Source: Gnetum montanum (taxonomy: Eukaryota > Streptophyta > Gnetopsida > Gnetales > Gnetaceae). Taken from it: 64,000 nt of DNA. Each line of letters begins with the position of its first letter. Position 1 is the first letter of the stretch. Positions 24,049 through 37,301 of the stretch are shown here, piece after piece. Below the pieces are notes generated by a model that was not told the DNA's origin, searched no databases, and saw only the letters and a list, made by a program, of their open reading frames with translations. A program made the translations under genes and the position numbers. The stretch spans positions 364,705 through 428,704 of the forward strand of contig MNCI01036774.1 in NCBI GenBank assembly GCA_015680685.1, in the 5' to 3' direction.

Positions 24049-24600
24049 GTGAGCATAGTTTTCCTGTTGGTTCGAGTGAAATTTCTGTTTAGTGTAAAAT
24101 TGTAAAAGTTTTCCTTTTTGTTTCTCTCTTCCATCTACTGTTTTGCTTCTGAGATGGGTGTTAAAAAATCTCTACCATGTTTGCATTTTTAACATTGCAA
24201 TGTCACTGATGGTTATTTTGCCCGAGTTCATTAATTAAAACGATAACCGAAACCTTTTGTAAGATCTGATAAGGTAGAGCTCATGCCTTTGTGTAGAAAA
24301 TTTCACCTAATAGGCTTCATCGCTTTGTATAAACGATGGTTTTGTTGGTGCATTGAGGGCTACCTCAGCTGGTTTACCAACTAGGCGAGCATGGCTATTC
24401 ACAAGGGGCATCATATTGAACTCTAACGACCTAAGAGCAGTCGATATATGCAAAACATTTATCCTGTATAGTAGAACTAGGTGAGGGATAGTGTGGTAAT
24501 ACTCTACTCTAAGGATTTATTGGTAAGATTTTATTTAAAGTTCACTAAGAGTTGTGTACTTGTTTGAGCCAAAGTGCTTCTATGTATTATTAGTTCATAA

Positions 24601-24900
24601 ACAATGAGGTGTTAGCCTAGTGGCAAGACTCTTGATTTCAATGCAACAAGCCATGGATTTAAGTTTAGAGGGTGTTGGAACCCGAAATAAGTGAAACATA
24701 GGTACACTGCAAGATTTATAGAAGTTTATAACTTAGTGTTACCTAGTAGAATTCAACCTGTGACTTGAGGTTACTATTTGTACCACTAGGCGAACACATC
24801 ATTGTTAAGTCATGAATTTAATTCTAATTCTAATTGGACTATATAGATCTCGGGGTGTAGCTATATTTCAGTTATTTTAGGGTTCCAACACCCCTCCTAT
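24601..24900 (+). mobile_element. SINE (plus) interrupted by a minus-strand SINE
   Basis: The plus copy starts ACAATGAGGTGTTAGCCTAG (A box) at 24601 and resumes at about 24827-24895 with the conserved 3' end CTAATTGGACTATAT...GGGTTCCAACACCC. Between them, 24671-24805 is a second copy in reverse orientation. The split is flanked by an imperfect 16-bp duplication (24652-24667 and 24811-24826). See the separate entry. Confidence 0.8.
24671..24805 (-). mobile_element. SINE nested inside another SINE
   Basis: The minus strand begins CAATGATGTGTTCGCCTAGT, has a B-box-like AGGTTGAATTCTACTAG and ends GGGTTCCAACACC. It is the same family as the copies at 52881, 55203 and 58432. Confidence 0.82.
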
Positions 24901-25062
24901 GTACTAGTTCGTTGGGAATTGGGGAGTAGGTTATATAACTTTAGGCATGTTGTATGCATTATATCATTTATGTTTGATGTGTTAGATCTAGTAGTTAGTG
25001 TGGTTAGGGTAATATTTTTGTTGTAGACACCATGCTTTTTTGCATGATTGGTTATGTTATGT

Positions 25063-28000
25063 TCACACTAACATTTGGGAATTCAAGAAGGGAGTGGTTC
25101 CCATGTTGTCATGCATGTATAATGTATTGACAACATTTTATTATTTATATTTGTGTGTTTAGGATAGTATTTTTATCTTAGACACATAGCTTTGCAGAGG
25201 ACTTTTTGAGGCTTTTCAAAGGATTTTTCCAAGGCTTTATAGAGGGTTTGTTAAGGCTTTATGTAGGGTTTTTTAGGAGGGTTTGGCTTCTTCATCGAGA
25301 ATTAGCATAGTGTGTTTGCTACTTCACTGAGGGTTTTGCTACGTGACATTATTGAAGATATGGCTCTAGTTGCTAACTTTGAACTGCAGGAGATTGCCAT
25401 TCAACTAACAACCTTATGTGAGTGGCAAAAAGCTATAAAAGATAGATAACAAATGCTTATTCAAAATTTGGAAATGATCTCTAATTGGATGTAGGAATAG
25501 AAAGAAATGCTGGAGAGGCAAAAAATTTTAATAAAGAATAGACAATAATGATGGATCAACATAATAGTGACTTTGAAAATCTTGTTTGTATTATGAATGT
25601 CATAGTTGCAAAGCAAGAGACTATGTTTGATCAACTAGTAGTTATGATGACACAACAAATGATATTAAAATGGTTTGTAGAGTAAAAAAAAGCAATGGGT
25701 AAAACTTTGAACTTTGAATCAAAGCAAGAAAGTATATGTGATATGATTGCAAGGTAGAAAATAGCTGAAGTAATTCCTCAATGTGATGAAGCTTTATGTG
25801 AATTGGTAAAGGAATACAAAGAAAAAAGGAAACAAAAATCTCCAATTTGTTAGGGGTTTTAAAGGTCTAAAAGCAAATTTAGTAAAATTTGTTTAGGTTA
25901 TTATAAAAGATACTTGCATGATACAATCTTGAATATTTATTGCCCAAGATTCAAAGGCAATAAACCACGTCATACTATTATGAAGTTTAGTGATTTAACT
26001 ACTTGAGGAAAAGTTTGTGACAATCATGGCGCCTGGAAAGACATAAAAATTTGGGTAAATGAAAATCTCACGAAAGAAGAGCTTGCAAATAAAACAAAAG
26101 AATAGAAAAAAGTAAAAGGAACACGAGTAGAGGGTAGGGTAGCTTTTCTAAATGCACATTATATTGTAGTAATCAATGATTTGGCATTTTCAAAAATATG
26201 TGAACACTTTGCATTGTGGATTTGTGGATATAGATGGTGATATTGCCACTAAAATGATTGCATTTTATAATATTGGTTATTTAAAGAAGTTTGATGTTTT
26301 TGGAGTGGTTGAAACTTGAGAAAAAGAGGATTCTACAAATTTTGAGTTGCCTGGTTTTAGTACAATAAAAGTGGCAAGGGTTAGATTTCACAAATGGGGA
26401 AGACTGTTAGGAGGATTATCTTGTATTTTTGAAAGAAAGGCTTCAAAAGGTAATTAAGGTGGAAAAGATTGATGAGTATAAATAATACATTTGGTTGAAG
26501 ATTGATATTCTAGAGTGGCAAAATAATCAAGGATGGCTAGATACAGAAGATTATGGTCAAATTAGAAATGGATAGGAAAGAACATTAGAGGACACAAATA
26601 AATCAAACAAAAAACCCATGTTAGAATTGGGATAGGGCTTTGATCTTATTATTTTAAATGAGATTTAAAAGTCTCCATTACGCTTAAGATTTATTTTTGA
26701 AATAGAAGCAAGATGTTCATGTATTAATTTACTGCTAACCACCCTTTAAAATGTACCAAGAATCTTTTAGGTTGACTGTAAATTAATAGTCTCTACACCA
26801 TTTTCTATGGTTTTTCATTGAAAGAAGGTATTTTAACAATGTGCAATGCCATAAAATAAGAAAACGTATTATAGTTGCAAATATAGAATCTTTTTCAGGA
26901 ATAGGTACAAAAATTGTTGAAAATAAAAAAACATTGAAGGTCAGTTAGAAGACACTTTGCTAGAGGCTGCCAAAAATGTTACTATGCAACAAAGTTTATT
27001 GGTAAGAATAAGAAGTGGTTTGATGAAGAATGTTTACAAGCAAGGTTGGTTATCAAAAATTCCTGCAATAAGGAAACTTTGAATAAAGTCTATATGAAAT
27101 TGCTTTGAGAGAAAAAGAAAATCTCTAAAAGAACACCAAAAAAGTATGGTAGGAATGATAAAGTATGGTAAATAATTACAATTTGCTTTGAAAACTTTTT
27201 AGAAATAGTGTTTCTCCAAGCAATTATATTCCATTTGCATAACTAAAATGGTTCTACAAAAATCTGTTTCGCCAAGACAAATAACAAAACTAGTTGCATG
27301 CTCCTAGATGGTTTATAGCTTATGCATGATTTAGTGTAGGGAATTGAAAAGTTAGCTTTTGGAAAAGTTGTAGATGCAAAAAGATTATATGCTAAATTAT
27401 TAAAATGTGGTGGAGAGTTAGTCTAGAGAGAGAACTAAAAAATGCTTAATGAAGGGCTTCAAAATGGTATTACTAGACAATGGATGATTAGTAGAGTTGT
27501 TATGCTTTTTTAAAAAAGAGAAAAATTAAATTTAAATAATTACAATTTGATCATGATCAATAACTTATTTGCAAAATTGTTACATACCATTTTAGAGAAA
27601 AAATTGGGATCTTGGGCAGAAGGAAATAATTTATTTGCAATTTTACAAACAGGATTTTAAAATTTTTTTTACAAGGGATCATTTAGTTACTCTTAGATGT
27701 TGCATTGACAAGTAGGTCAAATACGATAAAACACTTATTTACTTTGTTGTCATAGAAAATAAATAATTATCGTCATAATGCTGGGCCAAGAGATAGAATT
27801 TTTTTGTTGGAATTATTTGGGCTGAGAGGCTAACTACTAGTTGGTTGGACTTTGTCACGGAAAATAAATAATTATTATCATCATAACATTAGGCCAGTAA
27901 ATGAACTTTTTCCTGTTGTTAGGCATTTTAGCAACACAAAACTTAAGCTAAACAACTACCTTGGCAAGAATTATTTTGGGTTTGATTTTTTTCACCATTA

Positions 28001-28363
28001 AAATCATTTCTCAATGAATCAATTTTGGGATTTTATTAATTTTAAAATAAAAAGATTTTCTTGGCCAAATAATAGATATATATCATAATATATAGCTAAA
28101 CTAGTATTAGAATGTTGCAGAACATATTTCTTGAAAAGAAAATGACAGATCTCTAGTTAGTTTTTGTATGAGCTATTCAAACTATTAATGTTAGTTCTAG
28201 GGAATTTTATAGAAGAAGTGTTGAAGTTATATAAATATTGGACACATATACCCTACTCTGGATTTATTGCTATTGATGTATTTTGTACAGGTTCATTTGT
28301 TTGATAGATCCTTTGGGTCTACACAGAAATAATAAAATATTAGTTTTAGTTTCATAGCTAGTA
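25063..28363 (+). mobile_element. Second LINE type (non-RTE), inactive
   Basis: A decayed non-LTR element. From 25350 there is a Gln/Glu/Lys-rich, coiled-coil-like segment. Near 26330-26440 is an endonuclease-like piece with GGLSCIFE. Near 27443-27657 an uninterrupted frame holds RT palm-like sequence, including NNYNLIMINNLFAKLL. An A-rich tail-like patch is at 28327-28340. The whole is flanked by a direct repeat of 22 bp with one mismatch (25041-25062 and 28364-28385), which fits a target duplication although about 24 bp separate it from the A-rich patch. Several stops in every part. Confidence 0.65.
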
Positions 28364-28571
28364 TGCATGATTAGTTATGTTATGTGTGTGTTAATCTTTT
28401 ATGCATACTTTTGGTTTGCTAAGTTTGTACAAACTTTCTAATGGTTGTGTTCTTCTAATGTCTTCTGGATGTAGGTTAGTAGGTTTTGAGCTATAATCCA
28501 CTTGAAGTCCACCAACTTGTTTTAGAAATTCTTCTTGATGCTAAGTGGTGCCAAGGGAAACATTGTACATT

Positions 28572-28583
28572 TGGTATCATAGG
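28572..28583 (+). other. Primer binding site (tRNA-Met type), decayed
   Basis: TGGTATCATAGG, two mismatches from the usual initiator-Met complement, placed before gypsy gag remnants. Confidence 0.55.
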
Positions 28584-29739
28584 AAGGCTATGTTTGTGTC
28601 CAAGATCTCAGAGAAGTGTACTAGTAGTTTGTGCTTCGAGACCTTTGGGACGATGAGTTTCATTAGTGAAAGATTAAAGGGTCAGGGATCAATTTTGTGA
28701 CATGAAGATCCACTTAGATAGCAATGGGTAAACGACCAAATTTTTGAGAAGGATGAAATGGATTTTTGTCAAGCTAGAATGGAGTTTTGATGGCTATTAA
28801 AGCATATAGGTGAAATTGATAGGTCTTTCAGCCATTTGGTTTGAAGAGATCCAAGCTTATTGAAGGATTTTGTTCCCTGATTCAAAACTGGGTTCTGAAC
28901 TTTGCAGTTGCTTAGGTTGCCTTGTTGAAAGGTAGGTAGGTTGAAATATTTCTTAGAAAAGTAGAAGTAATACAATGCTAGACAACAAGTAGCAATAGGA
29001 GATAAAGAAAAGTTGCACAATGTAGTTGTTAGACTTGAAGTAAAGATGTTATGGAGGAACTTAAGAACCAATTCGAATGTACTCAAAAAGGTCTTGGTGG
29101 ACGTACATAAAATTTCTGTTTTAGTTTAATTTGTGCTTTTTGCCAATGCATTGATAGAAAGTTAGATGGAACCACAACAACCATCCTCAGTGGCAAAGTA
29201 CAAGGTAAAGGAGCCAAGAACTTTCAGTTGATAGTATAATGATAACAAATTACTTTCCTTCATGATATATAGGAGTTTGTGGAGAGTTAATAGATACCCA
29301 TACATGAATTTGCTTTGTTTGCAGGGTATTACAATTCTTACCAAACTCTTGTGCCTTCATTTGCTAGGTATCCATGAGTCTCCTCAAACTTCTATCCTTT
29401 ATGAAGGAAAGCTTTAATCTTCTTATTATCTTGATCTCTACCATAAGGTTGCCTTGGTTTCTTGGCCCATTGGAGATGGTTGTAGGGATTCTACTTAGTT
29501 GTATGTTTTTGCCTTAGTGAAAATAATCGAAACTGGAAATTGGAAATTTTTATTACATCCAAGAAATTGCAAAGGATTTGTTGGACGGTTACAAAGCATC
29601 AACATATTTTTGAAGAAAGTTGAAAACATCACTAATGTAATGCCCCAAGCAGATAGGGTCAATTTGAAAGAAAGCAAACAAATTACAATTAATAGTATAA
29701 TTCAATCAAATTTGAGCAAAGGATGGGCAAAATAAAAAA

Positions 29740-30650
29740 AAATATGTTTTTTCATCTTCTATGCTTTGTTTGCAAAATCTGCCAATGCTCTTCTCTTGGT
29801 AAATTGATCCAACGACTTGTCTCAATAAGGAGATGATGGGAGTTCATTGTTGCTCTAGTAGTTTGATTCCTTAAATGAATAGGATACTAGATAACAAAAC
29901 TCCTTTTAATAGAATGTAAATGAAAATGCTTTATCCTTGATGTGTGCAACCAAACTTTAGTCAATACTTTTTCTTTTATAGTTTTTTGGAAGAGCCTTTT
30001 GTTCAAGGAATATCCTTTATTACAATATTCCATGACTGAAGTTTGATGCAACCATCCATTTTCTTGTGTAGCATTCATTATCTCCTTAGCATACCATGTG
30101 ATTTAACTTTTGAGAGTAAACAATAAATTGACAAAGGGCTTCAACCTCAAGAGGAAACAAATCTAGTTCTAAAAGTAAGATATCATAAGAAGTTTGCATT
30201 TTCTCTTGAAATTGACATACAAGAAATTGTTTTTGAATATGCTCTAATTTTTTCCAATTATGTGTGGAAAGAGAAGGTCCGCAAGTAACACCCCCATATA
30301 ATAATACAAGTTGGACAAGACCTTGAAAAAGTTTCTTTTTGATCTCCCATGCCAAAATTTGTTTCCTACTACAATTATTTTTTAGAGCAAATAGAGCTCA
30401 CATGCCACTTGAAACCCTTTGAGCAATAAGGGTATTCCAACTATAATTACTGGCAAATAATAAGTTAATTTCTTAGGAATTACAGATTTGTAGTTTTTCT
30501 TTCTTGTATCATGAGGCTCATCATACATTTCAGAGAAACATTCCAGTGTGCCTTTCAAGAAGGAAAACGTGGTAGTTACAATGTTCAACCTTATTTTTTT
30601 TCCCAATTTTGAATTAAGAAGTGGATGCTTGATTGTTTTCACGACTTCAT
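29740..30650 (-). mobile_element. LINE fragment (RT C-terminal region), reverse orientation
   Basis: Minus-strand frames 30642-30382, 30355-30086 and 30078-29887 follow each other. The middle frame has LVLLYGGVTCG and WKKLEHIQKQFL, the conserved segment after the RT fingers and palm in many LINEs. The last has NATQENGWLHQ. It interrupts the gypsy element between gag and protease remnants. Probably related to the LINE at 25063-28363, but the preserved parts do not overlap enough to be sure. Confidence 0.65.
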
Positions 30651-33600
30651 GGATCAGGTTTGTTCATTGGTTTGGTGAGAGTCTCAATAATCTTGATTAT
30701 TTGCTTTCTAGCTGTTGAAACTCCAACTGAATGACATTTCTCCTAGAACTTGATTATCCATCTATTTTGCCTTGGGTGGGTGTTCGTGCTGGTGATCTCT
30801 AGTCCCCATCTTATTTTTAATCAAAACTTAACATTTTAAAGGTTGCCAGAATACTTTCTAGTCCCAGAATACCAAGTGTAATGCTGCTTTTGTAGGCTTT
30901 GATCCACCAACAAATCTGTGCTTTACAAGCATTCTATATTTTTCAGTTTTTGACATGGATTCTTCTTGGGTTATTTTTGGCTAGGAGTTCATCGAAGTGG
31001 CAAAGATGGTGAGGACCCCTTACTTGAATGTGATTAACATCTTGGATGAGTTTCCCTCATAGGTGGTCAAATGTACCCTCTTCATGAAGTTGGAAGCGAA
31101 TGTTTTTTTTTTTGGTGATGAAAAGATTAGCATAATATCCTACTTAATAAAGGTATTTAATAGTCCTTAATGGCAAAGTAGAAGTGAACTAGCAGTGAAG
31201 AAGGTAAGCTCTTAAATGGGCAATCCTTTGGAGAAGTTTCTAGGCATTATGCTCTTGAAGCTTCCTGAAGTTCTTTTGGAAAGATGGGTATTGGATCACA
31301 GTATATTCTAGGGATTGCTGTTTTAGATAATTTTTGTACTGGTTGCCTAAGTTAGAGTGGGTGGAATAGAAGAAGCAGCTATAGATCCTTGTTTAGAAGA
31401 CTATCATTGACTATTTAACTTTTCATTTAGGGCTTTAGTTTTATTCACAGTGGAGGATGAGAACCTTTGCATGTGCTATGACTACAAGCTTCTTGGTAAG
31501 TACACCATCAATAATAGGTAACTAGTGTCCTTTGTCTTGGGATTTGTTCAATGAGCTAGTAAATGCTAAGTTGAAGATTGAATCTTTATAAAGGCTACCA
31601 TCTATTTGCACCACAGAAGGGGATGGGAAGAAGATGATATATAGCATGCCTTAGGGGTATTATGAATGAACCATGATATCACTCGCCCTGCATGATGCAT
31701 TGGCTACCTTTTGTATCTTGATTTGTGAGGTGCATCTATTGCTCCTCGCTAAGATGGTGGTGGGACAACTTCATGCTATCTAGGTGTATTTGAGTCATTG
31801 GTCAAGCGTGTTCAATATTTGAAGATGGCCTTTCATAATTTAAGAGAAAATAAGCTTTTTATGTGAACAATGAGAAGTGTGAATTTGGGTTTATTGAATT
31901 GAAATTTTTTTTGTTGTTACTTGGTAGGTAGTAAAGCTAGATGCTATGAAGGAGGCGGCAATGTAGTGTTGACCAAACCCAAAGTTGTTCATTAGGTCAA
32001 ATAGGTCATGGGGTTGGCAAGTTTCTATTGGCAGTTTGTGAGAAACTTCTCAAGAATCTCCACATCCTTAAATCAATTTACAAAAAAAGGACGTTCCATG
32101 AAGGTGGGATGAAAGGTGTCATTAAGCATTTTGATGAGATTGCAGGGGCATTCACAACAAAACTAGTTTTAGTGCTTCTGAGGTTTCTGACACCTTTTAA
32201 ATATCAAATAAATTCCTTGGAAGTGGTTGGAGTTCTCATATGGTTGGTTGATTTGGTAGCATGTGAATTAAGGAAGTTGACTTGAGTAGAATGATTAATG
32301 ATTGTGACTAGTTTATGAGAGAAAAGTTTGTTATTATTCATTTTTGTTAAGGATGTGTTTGGGCTATCTTCTTAGAGGTCAAGTAACTGGTAGCAACGTT
32401 GTCCATTGTTAGTGATGATGAAGATGGACAACATTGCTACAAGCTACTTGTTAACATAATCTAAGCAATACGTACCAACTAGGTAAGGTGGTTATGCTTT
32501 CTTAAGGAGTTCGGTCTTGTGTTGGTATGTTAGCCAAAGACAGACAACATTACCATATGTTACTTGCTAATACAATGTAAGTTACTTTACAAGTGGGTAA
32601 GGTGGTTAGGCTTCAGGAGACTGATCTTTAGTTGGTGTAATGGTTGGGAAAGGACAATGTTGTAGAAGATGCCTTCATTGTTATGTGTTGATAATGTTGA
32701 AAGTTGTTTCAAATGAAAGCATCAAAGAAAGAATTCATATTTGATTGAAGCATGATGAGCAAGCTTAAGAGCTCTTAAAGCTTGTTCATAAAGGTTGCTT
32801 TCCTCATTATACCATTCAAGAGGGCTTAGTTATGTTGGCCTGGGGATGAACATATGTTTTCAAGTGAGACAATATTTAGTTCAACATTATCAAGGAGTGT
32901 CACGATATGCTTTATGCATAATCTTTAGTATAGAAGTAGGCTTTTTAGCATTGATGGAGTAGGACTGCTTTTGGTCTAAGAGGAAGCTCGATGATGACTA
33001 TTTGCATGGATGTCTTGTTTGCTAGTGGGATAAAGGTTCAAATGAGAAACTAGGAGGGCTTCTTTAACTGTTGAAAATGGTTGACCTTCCCTAGGTTGCT
33101 ATTTTCATGGACTTCATAATGAGCTTGCCATTAGCAAATGATTTCTCTAGCGTTTTAATGGTGATGGATGAGTTTTCAAGTATGATATGTACATTCCTTG
33201 TTTGGCAGAGATCATGATGGAGCTCTTCTTAAAAAATGTGGTGCTGTGACTGCCAACTAGGATTGTTTTGGACAAAGATTCTTGCTTCGTTGATGCATTG
33301 TGAAAGACACATTTTTACATGTTGGGTACATGAATGAAAATGTTCTTGAGTATCATCCTCAAACATGATTTTTCAGTAGTATATTAGACATCATGTATTA
33401 TAAAAAGGAATGATTGGATCTTATGGAAAATATATGGTTTATTTATAATACGCAAAAATCTCCCAGCACAGGCTATACAATCATGGAACTTGCATTGAGA
33501 CAACCAACTCTTTAATTATTGAGCACTTATTCATATGGAGAAATGTATCAACAGATGAGTTTCTGAAGGTTTGGACAGATCTCTCACATGGCATAGTTCT

Positions 33601-33999
33601 ACTTGATGAAAGCCATAGCAGACTTTCAAGTAGGTGATTGAAAATTTTTAGAGATGGATTATGGTAAACAATTTCATCTTGGTCGTGGGGCTCACCAGCA
33701 ATTATTATGAAGGTAAAATAGACCCTGTCAAGTGGTGGTAGACATTAACCCAACTAGTTATAAACTTAAGCTTCCAAGTCACATGATATGTATATTTAGT
33801 CTTTCATCTTAGCATGTTGAAACTACTGGTCATGGATCCCATGGGCCCTAGTATGACAATCTCTAGAGGACCTCCGATTATTGAATGATCACAAGGGAAT
33901 CGTATCAACTATGTTAAAAATTTTAGAACATGTGGGGGATTTTTGGGGGAAATTTTTGAATTATTGGTAGAATTCTTCGGGTCAAATGATAATTGGGAG

Positions 34000-35160
34000 A
34001 CCTTGGAGTTCTTGAAATACAGAACATGTTGTATTGAACTGTGGCTCCAAGGATGGACTTGCTTCAAAATAGTGGGAAATCAATGCTGTCATCCTTGAGT
34101 GCAAATGCGAACACTAGCTAGAGAGCATTTCTGTTGATAGCCAATATTCACTAATAAGCAACTAGGTAGATGCCAAGGATGACTAGGGAGCCCAAATCCT
34201 TGGGGAAGTGTGCTGTGGGTGTACTCATAAGTACTTGAAATGCTTAAACAATGGATCTATCCTATTCATTTACATCATTGTGAGGAAAAGAGAGGTTTCC
34301 ACTGCACACACGGTCTACTTGGAGTTTGCCAACTTGTTGTAGGGACTCTTGGTAGTGCCAACTAGCACCATAGATTAACAATGCAGATCAGGTGGTGGGT
34401 CACCTCTTCAAGGAAAAGATTCTAAATTGCGGATCACTTGGAATCACAACTGGAATTGCATGGAATCCTATAAGTAAGCAACAATTTCAAGCAAAGATTT
34501 CAAATATTTTTGCAATAAATGAACACTTATATTAACAAAAATATTAAAAAAAAAACATACAATATGAAATCAAGTGCCTATTAAAAACACCTCTAGTAAT
34601 CCAACGGTGTGCAAAAGGAGGAATTTTTATTTACTTCCATCACAGTTGATTATTTATCCAGACATTAAATTATAAAGAGTATAAATCTCAATGCAATGTA
34701 GCCAACAAATTGGTGCAAGAAGTGCTGGTAAAAGCTAGCCCAGTAGGCACCACTTTGCAGGTTAGAGTATAAAGGAAATGCACCAAGGGCAGTGCCATTA
34801 CACTTTTGGCATTGGTGCATTGGCAAAATTTTGTGTTCTTATACTAATGATGAATTCATTTTCAGGTAAAATTCCCTCATGGATGGTAATTTTTTGTTTT
34901 AGGCTAATATAGCCTATTGTTGATATAGGATGTACAGAGGAAGCACTGGGTGTGTGGGGTGTCCTCGTTTTGGGGCCATTCAGGGTTCAGGCCCTGGCTT
35001 CAATACGTGGTTGGAGATGTAGAAATTTTCTACATCCATGTTTCTTGGAGTAAGTTTTCTAATGATTTCTGGACAGTTTGCTTTGCTTGGAGGGTGTAAC
35101 ATGCTGTTTTCAGATATAAATAAATCATTCTCTTGTTCTCTCTTTCATGTAGTTAAATAT
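34000..35160. other. Spacer, probably gypsy remnant and unknown DNA
   Basis: No frame over 60 codons. It may include the 3' end of the gypsy element, but I could not find its polypurine tract or LTR. Confidence 0.35.
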
Positions 35161-35164
35161 CATC

Positions 35165-36200
35165 ATCATCCTAACCTTATCCCAACTATATGAGGTTGAC
35201 TATATGAATTCTTTTCCTCGATGTGCTTCTATTAAGAGCCAAATATGCATTAACACCCAAATCTTGGATATCCTTCTTTATGCTTGCACTCCAAGTATGT
35301 TTAGGTTTGTCTCTTTGTTATTTCCCATCAACTTTAATAAAGCAACATTTTCTAGTATATGCATACTCTAATATTGTCAGCGCATGACAAAATCATCCAA
35401 TATAACTCTCTTTAGTCTTGTCATTTAAGTGTGCTACCCTCAAACTTTCCCTAATAAGAGAGTTGTTGATATGATCTTTCCTAGTTAGATTCATTATCCA
35501 CCCAAGGATTTGCATGCTTGCTACATGCACATGTTGAGCTTGTGCTTTTTGATAGGCTAGTATTCCACACTATACAAGATTGCTAGTCTGATAGTACTTT
35601 TGTAGAACTTTCCTTCAACTTAGTCGGGATTTTTTTTTATCACAAAACACACAACTAGCTTTTCTCTGTTTTATCCATTATGCTATAATTCTGTTTGTCA
35701 CATTATTGTTAATCTCACCATCCATCTGAACAATGGATCCCAAGTATCCAATTGCTTACATTGAGTAATTTCTTGGTTTTGAATTCTAATCTTCATATTT
35801 TTATTACTTGATATTTCACTAAAAATGCACTCTCTGTATTCTATTTCACTTGTACTAATCCTCAATCCATTAGATTCTAGGTTACTTCTCTAAGTCTTTA
35901 TTTTCATAGCTAGGGCTTCCTTCTATTTATTCACTGATATAATATCATCTGCAAAGAACATAAACCAAGGGATATCATCTTGAATTTCTTCAGTCAACTC
36001 GGTCATAATAATGGCAAATAAATAAGGGCGTAGAATAGATCTTTGGTGTAGCACTACCTTCACAAGGAAGTCTGTGGTCTTTCTACAAATGGTGCAAACT
36101 TTTGAGTGGTGGCTCCATCATACATGTCTTAAATATCTTTTATGTATCTAATAAGAATATCCTTCCTCTTTAATGCTCACCAAATAATCTACCAGCAAAC
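35165..36200 (-). mobile_element. RTE LINE, 5'-truncated, minus strand
   Basis: The minus strand ends GTTGGGATAAGGTTAGGATG then ATGATGATG, the RTE 3' terminus. Upstream it reads RT motifs: MYDGATT near 36125, then PYLFAI-like sequence near 36020 and MFFADDIIS near 35965-35940, i.e. the catalytic FADD box. The frame changes between them. Only the second half of RT and the 3' UTR remain. Confidence 0.82.
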
Positions 36201-37220
36201 TCTATAGGCTTTATATAGTTAAGTATATTTAGGTAAACATGTTAGAGTGCATTTACTGGTCTACTAGTTATTATTCATCGCTTGCTCAAGGCCTTCTGTT
36301 GGCCTCTTTTACATGCGTCCCTACATGAATAGAGCAATGGTGACAGGTGGATGTCTATTCTGGTCCACTTTTCAGTAAAATTCATGAATAATCAAGTATA
36401 CCCCACTACCCCACACTACCCCCCACTCGGTCCCGGTGGAGTTTGCTGCTGAAGCTGCTCTACGCATACGGGGCATGCAAACCGTACATGTTTGCCCAAA
36501 TAAAAATAAAAACAAAAATAAAAATGCTGTCATTTCCTCAGAGGATAAAAGAAAAGGATTTCTGAGTTTGAAAGTGGCACAGGACTAACACGCAAACAGA
36601 ATTCGCACTATAGCAGGAAAATGAGGGTAGTTTAACCTAATCAAAGCTAGTTTGAGTGCCATGTGAAGCCCTGTTGTATTGCTGTCCATGATTCCAAATT
36701 AAAAAGATCAAAGTTCCAGACCTGAGGCTCCAATCCACTTCTGTTTGAAAAGCAACCTATTTCATGTGAACCAAAAGCTATATTAAAGTTGGCTTCTTAT
36801 ATCGTCCAATGAAGTTTAATTGATCGGGTGCAAGCACTTTTTGGAAGGTTAGCTAACCATTGCTCTTGGTACAACCAGTTATTAACACCCGCTCTTTTTT
36901 CACATAGGGGAATGTCTATATACATAAGATAGAAATATATAAACTATCACATTGTCTCTCCTCCAGAATGGTGTTATTAATGCTGTTGCAGTGTCTGTTC
37001 AATCTTTTGCTCTCTGCCTCTGCTTTGTGGCCTTTGCAGTGTTCTAAGTAACTGTAAGAGTTTTTTTTTTAAACCTGACTTATCATGCTTGTATTGTTCA
37101 TAAAATACTTCCAGCGACCATTGTTTCATTTTGTGGGATTTTCCTTCTCAAGTTTTTACAATTTTTTAATCTTTAAGAACAAAATAAGAAATCAATTCAG
37201 GAACTATTGTAATATTTCAG
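36200..37220. other. Spacer with simple repeats
   Basis: Contains a C-rich stretch near 36395-36430 (CCCCACTACCCCACACTACC) and A-rich AAATAAAAAC-type repeats near 36498-36530. No gene recognised. Confidence 0.5.
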
Positions 37221-37301
37221 GATCAGTCCAAGAAGATATCAGTTGAAGAATTATGCAGAATCATAGGCAACTCATTTAATCAAATTGAATCGGTGAAGTA
37301 A
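37221..37301 (+). other. Possible terminal coding exon of a plus-strand gene
   Basis: After an AT-rich acceptor (TAATATTTCAG/GATCAG), 26 codons read DQSKKISVEELCRIIGNSFN and onward to a TAA at 37299-37301. The peptide has an even, soluble composition resembling a helical C-terminus. I do not recognise the family. If real, the gene lies to the left on the plus strand and would converge on the giant minus-strand gene. It could be linked with the possible first exon at 23840-24048, with the transposon-filled DNA between as introns, but nothing proves it. Confidence 0.25.

Larger units (their letters stand above)
28572..34000 (+). mobile_element. Decayed Ty3/gypsy element, chromovirus-like, plus strand
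   Basis: It starts at a tRNA-Met-type primer site, TGGTATCATAGG at 28572 (canonical TGGTATCAGAGC). Gag remnants near 29165-29230 include MEPQQPSSVAKYKVKEP. A protease end is near 30980-31060 (GQEFIEVAK). RT lies at about 31430-32110, with ENLCMCYDYKLLGKYTINNR and, later, GLASFYWQFVRNFSR. An RNase H end DNVVEDA is near 32655, integrase at about 33060-33370 (MDF, then EYHPQT) and a tail to about 33850. All parts carry stops and shifts. LTRs were not delimited. A LINE fragment in reverse orientation lies inside (29740-30650). Confidence 0.75.

Noticed and set aside
30086-30642. Host gene with a membrane-like segment
   Set aside because: The frames contain LINE RT C-terminal motifs, so they are transposon remnants.
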